Assembly: GCF_040712315.1 (NCBI RefSeq)
Contig: NC_134017.1
Span: 14,352,001-14,416,000 of the forward strand
Source of the DNA: Castanea sativa
Taxonomy: Eukaryota; Streptophyta; Magnoliopsida; Fagales; Fagaceae
Direction of reading: 5' to 3'
Length of the DNA: 64,000 bases
Below are positions 1 to 17,476 of the stretch, piece by piece. A model generated the notes under the pieces. That model did not search any database. It was not told where the DNA came from and saw only the letters and a list, made by a program, of their open reading frames with translations. Positions within the stretch are counted from its first letter, which is position 1. Each line of letters starts with the position of its first letter. Made by a program: the position numbers and the translations under genes.

Positions 1-960
1 AAATTTTATATAATATGTTTAGGACTTAATATTAGTCCTGGTTACTGCAATAGCAAACTAAATTGGTTCCTAAAGTTATCTAATAGCGACGAATTCTACA
101 AAGCTAGAAACCCTACACACATGGTAGGATGGAGTCAGCATAAATTCAATTAAAAAACCTAAAATAACAAAATGATGTAGTAGACAAATAGAAAATTTGA
201 TTGACTTGAAGACGGAATTGAATATTATTCTTAACCAATATTTGTCTCCACACAAGAGTTGTTAAAAGGTTACTACAAATTTGTTCCCAGGATACAACTA
301 AGTTTATTGGGTTTTACGAATAGTAATTTTAAAGAAGATCCATAGGTTTCTTGTATATCCAAGAAAGATGAAAGAAAGAAGTTAAGAAGAAGTTACTAAA
401 TAAATATGAACCACTATTTATACCCAGAGGATCATGGCCTTCCAATAGGCACCTTTTCATTCAATATACATATTTTCGGTCAATAGACACATTTTCATTC
501 AATAGGCATATTTTCGGTCAATATACATCTTTTCATTTAATATGCACTTTTTTAGTCAATAGACCCCTTTTCAGTTGCACATTTTCATTCAATATGCGCT
601 TTTAATATATATCAAATATAAAGGTTTCAATAGGTACCTTTTGGTATTTCCAATTTGAAGGGTTATGAAATTTCAATTGGCATCTTTTGGTATATATATT
701 ACAACATATTTTGTACATTATACCTATACATACAACACAAACTAAACTAAAGACGCAACAAGCAACAATCTATTTTTAATTCATTCCATCAAAAAATTAA
801 TAAATAAAACAATATTGCTTTCTTTTGTCTCACTAATAAAAATTTGTATTATTTTTTTAAATATATATACATATATATATATATTTTAATATCATGCATT
901 TTTTCTTACTACTCCAACTAAAAAACAAATGATTTTTTTTCTTCCTAAAATTCATCCAGT
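1..960. other. AT-rich non-coding DNA with a degenerate minisatellite
   Basis: No reading frame with recognisable content is visible. Part of it is presumably the body of the Helitron whose 3' end lies just to the right; its 5' end was not found. From about 437 to 605 a roughly 18-19 bp unit (TTTTCATTCAATAGGCA, alternating with TTTTCGGTCAATAGACA) recurs about eight times with substitutions, which is a decayed minisatellite. Confidence 0.5.
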
Positions 961-967
961 AGCTATT

Positions 968-995
968 CCCATGCATCGCATGGGTTAGCGACTAG
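968..995 (+). mobile_element. Helitron 3' terminus (hairpin plus CTAG)
   Basis: CCCATGCATCGCATGGG (968-984) is a perfect 7-bp-stem hairpin with a 3-nt loop. It is followed by TTAGCGA and then CTAG (992-995), with a T as the next base. Helitrons end in a short hairpin about 10 bp before CTRR and insert between A and T, and this matches closely. The body would lie to the left and its 5' TC end is either before the window or unrecognised. Confidence 0.7.
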
Positions 996-1472
996 TAAAA
1001 CTGATAGTCGAAACGTTTGACTTTTTGTTGATCTCATCTCAGTGCGCCACATAGCTTGACAATTTAATGACACAATTACATTTTAAAAAACTAAAAATTG
1101 TATCTATTCAATTGTCTGATTAAACAAACCGTTTCAGTGAAATTTTTACTACGTTTGTGTTCAATTGCCTATATAAATTAGAGACATTGTTTTGTCTTGA
1201 GTAGGCACTAGGCAGTAACAAAAGATTAGAAATACCTTTCTCATCACTTTCACTTCTATATTATGCTCTCTCTCTTTGTCTCTATTTGAAGATTATTTTT
1301 CGTCGACAACTCCGAAACAACTTCTCCACACGTCTTCCTCGCCTTTTACCACACAAAAAACGCTTCTTTTCTGGCTCTATTTTGTTACTCTTTATCCAAA
1401 CCCTAACGCAGCCACTTCTATCCCACTTCACTTCCATCTTAGATGATGAAATTTCTGAGTCCCTAAGCTCGA

Positions 1473-1720
1473 GGGAATGTGGAGACTAGCAGTGTAAGAG
1501 GCTTCTATGTAGTAAGTTAGGTAACGTTTGAAAGAATAATGGAAAGTAGCATCTCGAGTATTAGAAACTAGAGATTTACATTAAAACTCGAGTCTCAAAG
1601 ACTCGCTTTGTGCTTGCTTTGTGCTAGTTGAGTTGGACAAAAAATGCCACCTAGATCTCAAGTCTTAAAGACTCGTTTTGTAAAAAATAAAATTCGAGTC
1701 TTTAAGACTCGATTTTTTTA
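1473..1720 (+). repeat. Left MULE terminal inverted repeat with CTCGAG palindromes
   Basis: This aligns in inverted orientation with 28111-27911. Both begin GGGAA. Both have TTTGAAAGAAT at offset 54 (here) or 56, then ATCTCGAG with a nearby second CTCGAG-like repeat, and a GGACAAA...TGCCAC block (TTGGACAAAAAATGCCAC at 1633-1650) 106 or 105 bp further in. Three imperfect palindromes of the type CTCGAGTCTCAAAGACTCG lie at 1587-1605, 1657-1675 and 1693-1712. The last has 9-bp arms around one base. No clean 9-bp target duplication was found at the outer edge. Confidence 0.6.
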
Positions 1721-2604
1721 GGGAAAAACATGTTATCAACTCACAATATTTAATTAAAATTTGCATAGAACTTGATTTCCACTGGGCAAAATAATAAAAA
1801 CTCACACGCATAACACTCAACCTGTATATAATAACACACGCATAACACAAGTGCCTGATACACAACCTTCTTACCCAAAAACAGAGCATCCTCACTAAGT
1901 CTCTCGGCCTCACTAACTCTCACTCACCCATAACTCTCACACCACATTGCCTCTCACTCTCACTTACCACACTGCCTCTCTCACTACTCTTCCCTCTTAA
2001 CAAATTCATATCTCAGGTAAGGGTTTGCATAATTTGATTGTCATTGTAGTTGGGTATTAGTTGTCTATGGGTGTGGGTTAAAGAGTTTGACTATTTATTT
2101 TGTAGATAGTTAACATAACTTAGTTAATTTACCAATATTGTGAATTATAGAACTTTGTTTTGTTATTGTTAATTTTTTGAGTATTTATTTGCATGGTTTT
2201 TGTTATCAAAATTTTATTCATCATTTCTAGGCTCTTATTTTTATCATGATCTTACAAGTTTTTTTGACTTTATTCATCATTGTTTTGGGTATGAAATGAG
2301 TAGTGAATGAATGTAATGAATGGATATGAAATGGGTATATAATCATGCTCCTCTACCCACCTACTTCTTTCAGAACCCTTTTAGGCCTTATAGGTCACCA
2401 CACAATGGAGTAATAGATAATTCCATCTCTCCATCCACTAGGATTAGAAGGTTTACATCTTGGCCTTTAGATATTAATGGGCAATGGGGCAATCTATAAT
2501 CTGGCTTGAATATGTTCAGCCTTAAGATCACATTACTTATTTTTCCCCCACTTTACGATTATGTGATTTAACTAACATAGTAACTTGACTTGAACAGGTT
2601 CACA

Positions 2605-5369
2605 ATGCCTGAAATTGATATAATCCTATATCACGGTGGTCTGCTTAAGAATGCCAATGCAAACAAGAGATTGTCATTTGAAGGGCCGGGTATAAAGACC
2701 TATTATACCCAAATTGATCGTAGGTTGAAGACTCTTGACGAATTGAAGATGTTTGTCATGGAAGAGTTGTGTGAGAATCCTGTTGTGCACAACATACAAA
2801 TTTCTTGTCGTATGCCAAATGAAATCCTGAAGCACCGGATTAATTACAAGTATATGGTGATAGAAACAGACAAACATGTAAAGATCATGTTTGACAAGTT
2901 GGAGAGAATACATGAAGTAACTAACATTGAGTTGTACATACAGTTGGAGTTGTGTGCAGTCTGGCAAGAGGATATCCAACAAACAATCACAAGCTTACAG
3001 GTTACGGTTCCAGATGCTCAATATGAGTATTCTACACATGTAGAGGATGATGATGTTCATGCCGATGGTGATGATGACGACGACGACGACGACTATGTTG
3101 ATGAGACTACTGCCGTTAACAATGATGATGACGATGATGATGACAACTATGTTAATGAGAATCTTGCCATTAACGGTGTAGATTTTGCCGATAGAGACGA
3201 GTATGAAGACAGGATTGACAGAGGGGACTTTCGGGACTTTGAGGACTTTGAGAGGAACATTGATGATGATGAGACATTGGACAGCAGTGAACCTAATGCA
3301 GACAATGTTCTTAGTGTCCAAACCATTACGAACACAATCCCTGCCTACGCACCTCCTGCGTTGTCATTCTCTGGAAATACTTGGGAAAATATGGTTGATC
3401 CTTCACATATTGAGATGCCATTTGTGTCTACTTGGAGAGAGGGGATGAATTTGTGCAAAGGGTTAACTTTTGCCAATAAAGTGGAGGTGAAGCGCGTATT
3501 AACAATTTGTGCCCTCAAGGAAAACAAACTGTTTACAATCACTAGGTCGACAACAAAACTACTTTGTGCAAAATGCTTACATGAGTCATGCAAGTGGTAT
3601 GTCTGCGCAGTTATGAAGCCCAATCTCCACTAACTATGGATGGTCACCGTGTATGTGCGTCCTCACACATGTATACCGATTGGGGTGCGAAATGATGGTA
3701 GAATGATGAGTTGTAATTTTATTGCATCAGATATCCATTAGAAGTTATGTGAGGATCACACTACCCCAATTAAGCATCTCAGATCTATGATAGAGGTGAA
3801 ATATAATGGCCATAACCCTTCTTACTACAAGGTATGGGATGCGAAACAAAAGGCAATTGCGAAGATGTTTGGGAATTGGGAAAGTCTTACCAAAGGCTGC
3901 AGAAGTTGCTAATGGCATATATTGATCAGAACCCGACTACCCAGGTGTTGTATCGTATCACACCCATCGATGAAGATGACACCATATTGTTGCATTATGT
4001 GTTTTGGTCTTTTGGTCCGTGCGTTGATGGATTCAAATATTACAAGCCGGTGATCATTGATGGGACCCATCTGTATGGTAAATACCAGGGAAAGTTATTG
4101 GTCGCAATGGCAACCGACGCTAACAATAAGGTATTCCCTCTCGCCTTTGCTATAGTGGATTGTGAGTCAGGGTCCAGTTAGGGGTGGTTTTTACAATGCC
4201 TCAGAGATACGATTGGCCACGTGATACCTAACGAAGGCATTTGCATAATTTCTGATCGACATCTTAGTATCAAAAATGCCATTGCAAAGTGGCCTAGAGG
4301 GGATGATGGAAGACCACGGGTGTTTCATAGACATTGCCTTCAACATGCTGCTAGCAACTTCAACACACATTTTTAGAACTCGACTCTAAAGTCAGCGGCG
4401 TTGAAAGCGGGATATGTTACTCAGGTAGTTAAATTTGATACCATAATGGAGTCCATTAAGCAGGTGGAAATTAAGGCCATTAGGAATAAGAAGAAGGTGA
4501 TGGAAAAGGATGGCAAGGAAAAGAATTAAGATTATCTTCCATACACACACCTAATGAGAGAGTCTGTGGATATGTGGACCCAGTCACATGATGGTGGGAG
4601 ACGTTTTGGGACAATGACAACCAATATATCAGAGTGCTTCAATGGTGTACTGAAAGGTGCACGGGACCTTCCTATTGTCGCGTTGGTTGAGTTCACTTGG
4701 AACAAACTTGTTGAATATTTTCGCAACCGTCACAAAGAATACCATTATGAGTTGTTAGAGAGTAAGAAATGGAGTGAATATGTCTTATCCATGTGGGATG
4801 GAAATAAGCGTAAATCTGAGAAACACTATCTCAAGCCATTTAGCAATGAAGAGCTGATATTTCAAGTAGTTACCCAACTCAACACGTGTAGCACAGGAGG
4901 AGGAAACCATAGTTATGAAGTTCGGTTATGGGAAAGAACATGCAGTTGTGGGAAATGGCAAAACGTAGGGATCCTGTGTTCACATGCAATTAGAGTATGT
5001 GACTATTTACATATTGATTCGACCACATATATTCACCCATGTTATGGTTTGAACTATGCACTTAACACTTATGAGCAAGCATTTGTGGTTCCTAAGTCAC
5101 AGTCATTCTGGAGGGATCCCATGGGGCCAAAGTGGTTGCCTAATCCAGCATTGCTGCAGGCCAAAAGTCGACCAGTGAAGTCAAGAATAAAGAATGAGAT
5201 GGATGGAGTGAGGAATAAGGATCGAGAACCGAGATGGCGGAGGGAGGACGCAGATTTAATAAAGAGTCAACCCAAGCAGACATGTGGACTGTGTCATGCT
5301 TTCGGGCATAACCACAAAAAATGTCTGCAATCCTGTGGCGCTTCCACAAGTGTTCATGTTCCACACTAG
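2605..5369 (+). pseudogene. MuDR/MULE-type transposase, decayed
   Basis: This gene cut and joined DNA at MULE ends before it decayed. Reading order: an N-terminal beta-rich domain (residues 1-150), a long Asp-rich stretch (nt 3045-3150), the MuDR plant domain (ending near SCKWYVCAVMK), the DDE catalytic domain (VIIDGTHL near 4048, ISDRH near 4255), a SWIM zinc finger (CSCGKW...CSHAIRVC, nt 4942-5000) and a zinc knuckle (CGLCHAFGHNHKKC, nt 5282-5323). ATG at 2605 follows an AG acceptor at 2597. A 5' UTR exon ends at a GT donor at 2017, so exon 1 starts just inside the left TIR. In-frame stops lie at 3631, 3739, 4179, 4374 and 4527, and there is a frameshift near 3885. No functional protein is expected. 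Family identity is certain; copy history is inferred. Confidence 0.9.
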
Positions 5370-5799
5370 GTAGGTAGATGGCAAAAAGTTATGCATCGGT
5401 TAAATAATTGTTGTTCATTTTATGTTTACCTAATGTTTACTATGTTGTCTCCTAAAGTGATTACTCTACGTTTTTCAGGCATGCTTCCATGGACGACGTT
5501 TTTGTCGTACGGGTCGCCGATCTTAGGAAAAGTGACTACATTGTATTGGCTCTATATGAACTTTTTGGTTTTTGTTGAATGTACTTGTAATTCTCTATCC
5601 AATGTACCTCTATGAAGATTGTGATTTGAGTAGTATGGTTAGATTTGCAAATTAAGGGTGGTTGGACATGTTTAGAATGTTGATATATTAAGAATGACTT
5701 TTGTTGTGATTTGAGTGCATTTACATTGTAAAACTATGGTTATGCAAAGAGCGTAACAATTTCTATAGTTTGGTGCCTATTGAGAACGCCTTTTGATGT
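5370..5799. other. Spacer after the transposase
   Basis: This is AT-rich sequence following the transposase stop, presumably its 3' UTR and element interior. I see no gene or clear repeat in it. Confidence 0.4.
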
Positions 5800-6615
5800 A
5801 ATTTAAGTGTATTTTGTAAAGTTTATTTAGACTCTTTAAACCACAATTGGATTAACCTAGTTAACAAGCCAAGTTATTACTTAATCCAAATTCCAGATCT
5901 AGGTTAACACAATCATATAGTCATATCAATGCAAAGTGCGGAATATAAAAACACAAAGATATGATGACCTAGGAAAACCAAACCGGTAAAAAACTTGGGG
6001 AGGATTTGACCTAGCTATCCTCAAGGTAAACCTGAATCCACTATGAAAGAATCGAAGTGTACAATAGCGACTTAGACCACTAACATCCTATTGCTACCCA
6101 CTAGTAGAACTTACTGACACGACCACGTGCAAGCTCCGAGACCACGGACTCCTTCTTTCTTGGATTCTCCAGCAAATTCAAGAACTCTCGCTTGTGTATC
6201 TTTAAGCTCTTATGGTAGCAACTGAATGATCATCAAGATCTCAAAGAAATCTCCTTCTTGATAATCTCAAGCTTATGTGAAGGTAAGTACCTCTTAGATC
6301 TCACAAGAGATTCACACAAACAGCAATATGAGCTACCTTAGAGAGTTTTTGGGTACAAAACCCTAGATCCACACAAGAGGCACAAGATGCACTCTAATCT
6401 CTCTAGAAAGCTTTGAAAACCCCCTCTAGGGTTAGCTTATAATGTTCTTTAAATACTGGAAAAAATGGCTCGCGATTTGGGCTTCAAACGATCAAGTTAT
6501 GGCCTTTTTACGTTTGCTGATTTTGCTGATTTGCGACTTTCGATCGATCAAATCTAATTTTGGATCGATCGAACACTGTAGCAATTGAATAGTAATTTCC
6601 TGCAATTACTTGAAT
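5800..6615 (-). repeat. LTR-like fragment, SIRE/copia type, minus orientation
   Basis: Read on the minus strand this runs from a TATTTAAAG promoter-like stretch (near 6450) to a conserved block: TTGAGGATAGCTAGGTCAAA, then CTCCCCAAG, T-rich sequence and CTAGGTCATCAT. The same block occurs in the opposite orientation at about 45820-45910. The text resembles LTRs of SIRE-type Ty1/copia elements, which is recognition from general familiarity. No paired LTR or coding region accompanies it, so it may be a solo or truncated LTR. Exact borders are uncertain. Confidence 0.45.
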
Positions 6616-6887
6616 CCAAACTTAATTTAAACCAAACTTTGAGCAATTCTAAACCTAGATTAAATATTTTGATCATGGCTTGCCAACACAATACACATTG
6701 AAATTCTAATACATTAATCCCTAAGGTCTTAGAACCTAACATATTTACATTCTCAACTTCTCTACCTCTGAATGCGTATTTATGGGTTACATTTGAAGCT
6801 TCTCTATCTCTGTTTCTCAGCAGGTGTGTGCACACATTTTAGTTTTTGGTTTTCTGCATGTTTAGGGGGGAAAAAAATCCCAATGAA

Positions 6888-7386
6888 ACTCGAGTTTCAT
6901 AGACTCGAGTTCCACTAGTCTAAACGCTCTAAAAACAGAGCATTGCTCTCTGCCTCTCTACTTGAAATAGAGCATGCTGCTGGGGAAAAAATTTGCCTAT
7001 TAAAACTTGAATTTCAAAGACTCGAGTTTGACTAGTCTAATCCCAATAAAACTTGAGTTTCTAAGACTCGAGTTTTACTCAACAAAACTCGAGTGTCAAA
7101 GACTCAAGTTATACTCAACATGTTTCCTATGGTCCAATATGTCTAATTCGGTCCACTTTAGTCCTTTAGGTCCATTCAGTTTAATTTGGTCCCATTCGGT
7201 CCATTAAATCTACTTTGGTCCCATTTGGTCAGCTTTGGTCTTATTTAGTTATTCGGTTCTAGTTGGTCCAATTTGGTCCATCTTTGTGCACTTACATATA
7301 TAATGGGAAATAACAGGTCTAGGTTGAGAGCCCTTATTCTAAATCTATATTTATTAAAAATATACTCGAGTTTCAAAGGCTTGAGT
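6888..7386. repeat. Middle array of CTCGAG palindromes
   Basis: Five copies of a roughly 23-bp imperfect palindrome (core CTCGAGTTTCAAAGACTCG) lie at 6888-6910, 7005-7027, 7051-7073, 7087-7109 and 7364-7386. They are separated by short spacers, some containing GGGGAAAAAAT and ACTAGTCTAA. The same motif fills the TIRs at 1.5 kb and 28.0 kb, but the outer TIR block (GGGAA...TTTGAAAGAAT) is absent here. It may be an internal or rearranged TIR fragment. Confidence 0.65.
7130..7282. repeat. Degenerate ATTTGGTCC short tandem repeat
   Basis: The core GGTCC/GGTCA/GGTCT preceded by ATTT, ATTC or CTTT recurs more than ten times with a spacing near 10 bp or multiples of it. Copies differ from each other, so the array is old. 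It directly follows four of the palindromes and precedes the fifth. Confidence 0.6.
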
Positions 7387-8206
7387 TCCTTTGACATTTT
7401 TTTTAAAAATGTCACTTTTTTTTTTTTTTTTTCTTTTAGACATATGAGCATTTTTTTCTTGAAATTGAGCTAAAAATTAGGGGTCCCACTTTTTACTCAC
7501 AAAACTTACTATCTAATTATTGCATGTGGCTCTACCACTGTGTTTTGAAAATAAAAATAAAAATCTACACAAATATGGGTTGCATAGAAAAGAAGGTAGC
7601 GAATTGAGCTACAAATAGTTTTGTGAAATTTTGTAAAACGAAATATATTTTATAAGTTGAATGTCATACGGGACAACCCTTTGAATACATAGATATGCAA
7701 CCCATCCACACTCACGTGAATACACAGATATGCATACCCTTTGCAATGCACTGTTTTCAAGGATACAGAGCATCCGTGAAAAGTTTATACATCAATTTTG
7801 GGGGTCAGCTGTCCATCATTGCTACACTGATGTTCGCAGTGCTACATGTGCAGCTCAATAGCTCGGCACTGTTGAACCCTATCCGTCATATCACAACTCG
7901 TTATTATCTCGTCAAGTCATGTTAGATAAAGCACAGGCATGCTGAATACTCTTCACGTGAATAGCACATGAGTGCTGAATAGTCATGGCAGTACATTACA
8001 ACTACTGCCCACAACAAGAGAATCTCACTGTGACATTGGGAACATTTGAACAAAAAATTCATATCGTGGTTTTCCAGCCTATATTGACATGATAAGCCAA
8101 AATATGTTAAATTTTAATGCTTTGAATACACAGTGAAATGAGGTTATAAATGCACCACAATAATGATCTTATTCCTACACCACTAACTTCGTAGGTTGAC
8201 TAAGCT

Positions 8207-8820
8207 ATGAGTCGCAATACCTCAACATCATCTCGTACACATAGAAACAAGTTTCAATCTACTTCAACAAATGGATTATCACAAGTTCCAACAGATCAAC
8301 AACTACAAACATACACAGACCACTATGGAGGGAAATGGGTTGGAAAGAAGAGAGATTTCGTTAATATGACAATATACACGTACAAGAGTCTTGGAAGCGT
8401 CGGGCACATCATGGTCGGTAAACCTACAAAACTAAGTATAGATACCACCGCAATGGAGTTCACCATGCAGAACCACCATGATCAACCCTATATGAGAAGA
8501 GGTGCGAGTTGGAGGTGTATTGTCGATGGCATGGGTTACGACTTCCTAAGGCACGCTCAGCCGAGTTACCTAGAGATGAACCTGCCAACATACTTGCTTG
8601 CATTGAACGAGAGAACAATCAAATGCAAAGGCGACTAGACCATTTTTATGCAATCCAAAAAGCTAGGAAGCATCTAAAAGGGGAGGTGCAAGAGCAAGCC
8701 ATGAAGTCTTTTAATGAAATTACTACATTAGATGATGAACGTGATATTTCGAACTTCTTAGATTCAAGCAATGATAATTTTCAAAAATTTCTACCTACGA
8801 ACATTCAACATTGTTGTTAA
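8207..8820 (+). pseudogene. Unrecognised ORF pair, possibly one frameshifted transposon gene
   Basis: Two overlapping frames look coding. The first (8207-8638) starts at an ATG and gives a Ser/Thr-rich, basic N-terminus. The second (to 8820) contains a charged helical stretch (ANILACIERENNQMQRRLDH) and ends with NIQHCC. A single frameshift near 8540 would join them into one protein of about 200 residues. I do not recognise a family. It lies inside the large MULE-like interval downstream of the transposase, so a second transposon ORF or a captured fragment is plausible. The flanks 7390-8206 and 8821-9189 show nothing I can name. Confidence 0.35.
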
Positions 8821-9189
8821 AGTCCACATGTTGTGTGCAATTTTTAAATGTTGTTGTAAATGTCTAACAAATCATGTCACCGTACGTTCACTTGTTGCAA
8901 ATCTAAAGATGAATTGCACACAACTTGTGGCTAAGTTTATATGAAATTAGTTGCTCATTTTTTTCATTGCTGTTCTTGTGTCTAATCCCTTGATGAAGGA
9001 AAGTGCTTCCATATTTTTTCCGTAACATACGGCATAAAAGGATGAAGCAATCATAGCCCATTGTCAATGATATAAAAAAGAGCATCAAAATGGAAGCCAA
9101 GACTAATAAGAGAGCAATAGAATTGTTTATACTTTCTTCTTAATTACATAAAGAGCAGGCAAATGCACACATCCTCAAGCACACTATAC

Positions 9190-10236
9190 CTGCTTATCAG
9201 GGCCAAATGCCCATATGGACCGTGATGCAAGCACTTCCCACCCATAACTCTTCTCAAAGAATTCACCAATTGTCTTCCGATTCCAATCAATGCTTACAGC
9301 ACCATTCTTAATGTCCTCAGGTAGTCCTCTCTCCAAAGGCTCTGCGATCTAGAAAATGAGAAGAGGTATAAGTGATCATATTGCAGGAATAGAATCACAT
9401 ATGATTCTCAATAGCAACAAAATCAACCAAAATGGATTTCTTACCATGGTTATTTTGTTCTTTTTGTTTGGTGTTTCAGCAAAACATTTCATTGATGAAG
9501 ACTCCACCACAGTTTCACAGAATGAAACAACAGGATCTGCTACCTAGATTTCAAGTTAAGCACAAGAAGCAAAGATGTGCCTATCAGATAAGGCCCGACA
9601 TTCAGTTTATAAGCCGCATTAGGAAGAGTCACACCAAGTTCTATAAGAGTAGCTTCCACACTCTTTTTATGTTCACCAATCACTTGGCTGTATATTTTGT
9701 AAAGGGGTTCTAGCACAAACTGGACAAACGATCTTTCCCCTCCACTGGCAGGGAGTTTCTTTCTAAAAACCCTGGCATCTGGATGATAATACATATCTCC
9801 CCAAAGCCGAGACGCAAACTTATCAGCATCAAATGGGATCCCATGGAGTTTGACATACAGTTTTGCAAATGATTGCAAAGTGAAGGACCATCCTGCTGTA
9901 CCACTTGCAAAACAAACATTTCCAGCAGCTGGATCTATCACTGGGACATTGCCAGTGTTATTAGTGGCAGCAACTATGTTGCTATTAATGACTTCCAGAG
10001 TATGCCTTAGCTTATGGTACGCATCCTTTGGGGGCACCTTAAGTTCTGTTATCAGCCTGTCAACCTAAAACAAAATCTTTTATATAAGAATTCAAGGGAG
10101 TAATAGAAGTTCACTGCTCAGTTATAGAATAATTAATAGACCAAATATAAGCACTCAGAGTGAGAGTTACCTTATTAATTACAACTACAATAGGTAGGCG
10201 ATCTTGGATTGCATGGCGATAAGCACTCTGAAGAGT
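9190..10236 (-). pseudogene. U5 snRNP GTPase (Snu114/EFTUD2/CLO) gene fragment
   Basis: The parent protein is the EF-2-like GTPase of the U5 snRNP that controls spliceosome activation in the nucleus. Four pieces are visible: A (about 10236-10171, ending RLPIVVVINK, the NKxD-motif region), B (10064 to about 9600, from VDRLITELK through GTAGWSFTLQSFAKLYVKLH to IGEHKKSVEAT), C (9543-9445, [20 protein letters not shown]) and D (9348-9190, [16 protein letters not shown] to WAFGPDKQ). A/B and C/D keep good GT-AG introns. After LNV in piece B the reading runs straight into a pyrimidine tract and AG that precede piece C, so the middle third of the gene (domains II-III) is deleted. The 5' end, including the P-loop, and the 3' end are absent. 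It cannot encode a working protein. Identity is high-confidence; capture by a transposon is inferred. Confidence 0.9.
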
Positions 10237-11519
10237 CACCACTAGGCTATTGCCCAAAAGATTGGGGAATATGTGTAGGTGCAGCATCGTAATACTAGTC
10301 CAATTAGCAAGTGTCCGAGGGCATTGCTAAAGGCCTGTGGTCCTGGCTGGGATACTATTCAGAACCATTTCGAAATTGGAAAGGAACCCGTTAAGAACCA
10401 TACAGATAATTGCAATTGAACCCATATACCTGTACAAGTATAAGCATCCAAATTGTTCGTGATCAAACTTCCTTAGGCACCTATACTTCACTAATGTTCA
10501 ACTTCTTAGTAATAAGGATTCATATGGGTTATAGGTAATGGAAAAAAATGCTACTTTGGTTTGATTAAACTGGCTTCCAATTGGGCCTATCTAGAACTGT
10601 TTATCCAGCACTACTGTAGCTGCTTTATTATCTCCTCATAGTGAATGGGATTAGTACAAAGTTTTAATTTACCTCTATTCCTAACACAAATATTACTTGC
10701 AATTTGGATTGTATCTAATAAAATGGAATTTAAACTGATACTAATGAACTTGATTTTGGATTGCAGATCCCTATTAGGGCAGCCATGGAAGGTGACAATT
10801 AGGCATATCTTGAGGGAAGCCAACTTGTTGACTCTTTGTTTTGGGACTCTATGGACTTCTCTACTGCCCAGGCTTATAATTAAGTATTGTGTTTTAAGTA
10901 CATTTTAGACGCTGATCTCGTGCTTACTCTACCTGCTACTTTTGGTTAATATATCCACCTTTTAAAAATTAAACCATATGGAACCCACAACTTATATATA
11001 ATTGTGGATCCAGTTAGTTCAACATGTAAAATCTTATTATTATGAAAATTTAAAAAAATTATTATTATGACCTTAGAACAAAAGATAATACCATGCAAAT
11101 TTTCTTCTAATTAATTTACAGGCGTATAAATTAATTTTTAAAAAGAAATAATTTATATGTATACTCCCTCTAAAACTCATTATGTACCATTAATTAACAC
11201 CTTTTTACATAGTACATCTTTCCATATAAGTTGCCCATTAAAATTAATAAAAATTGATTGGATTTAACCAAACTGCTGCTATTAAACAAAAAAATGAAAA
11301 CACAAAAAAGGTACTAGAGCTAGTGTACATAAGGTCAGGTGTACAGAAATAGCGTGACATATAATGTCCTGCATTTCTATCACTATTTATACTTAGTTTG
11401 AATAGGTATGAGAGATACATTACAAAAAATATAGAGGTTGCAGCACTCACTACTGTGTGAGAATGCGTAGTCCTAGGTAGAGCTATGAAGCCTGTTAACT
11501 AAAACAGAGACATTGTGCC
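10237..11519 (+). other. Spacer with a possible non-LTR RNase H remnant
   Basis: At 10760-10830 the plus strand reads CRSLLGQPWKVTIRHILREAN, close to the C-terminal part of the plant RVT_3-type RNase H domain often found in LINEs (pattern W.V.I.HI.REAN). The frame is only 87 codons and lacks the upstream catalytic part. The rest is AT-rich with no gene visible. Confidence 0.35.
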
Positions 11520-17215
<5,696 letters not shown>

Positions 17216-17476
17216 ATCTACACACTCTAAATTACCACTTGTCTCAAAAACTTAAGCTATTAAGAGTTGTAAATTTAAAAACTTTGAAAGAAAATGCTAA
17301 CATTTAAAATATTTTTAATTTTCCTTTTCTTCTTCACAACAGATCTCATTAGACATGTTAATTGATAACCTCTTTTCATACTTCCGCCATTGGATTTGAG
17401 AATATTTAAGAAAATCACCACACACTAAGAGTGGTGAGGGCTGTGCATATATATAGTCATTTACAGATTGTATAGC

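Noticed and set aside
2995..3321. Val/Ile-rich minus-strand frame resembling a membrane protein
   Set aside because: It is the complement of the Asp-codon repeat in the MULE transposase; runs of GAT/GAC read as ATC/GTC on the other strand.
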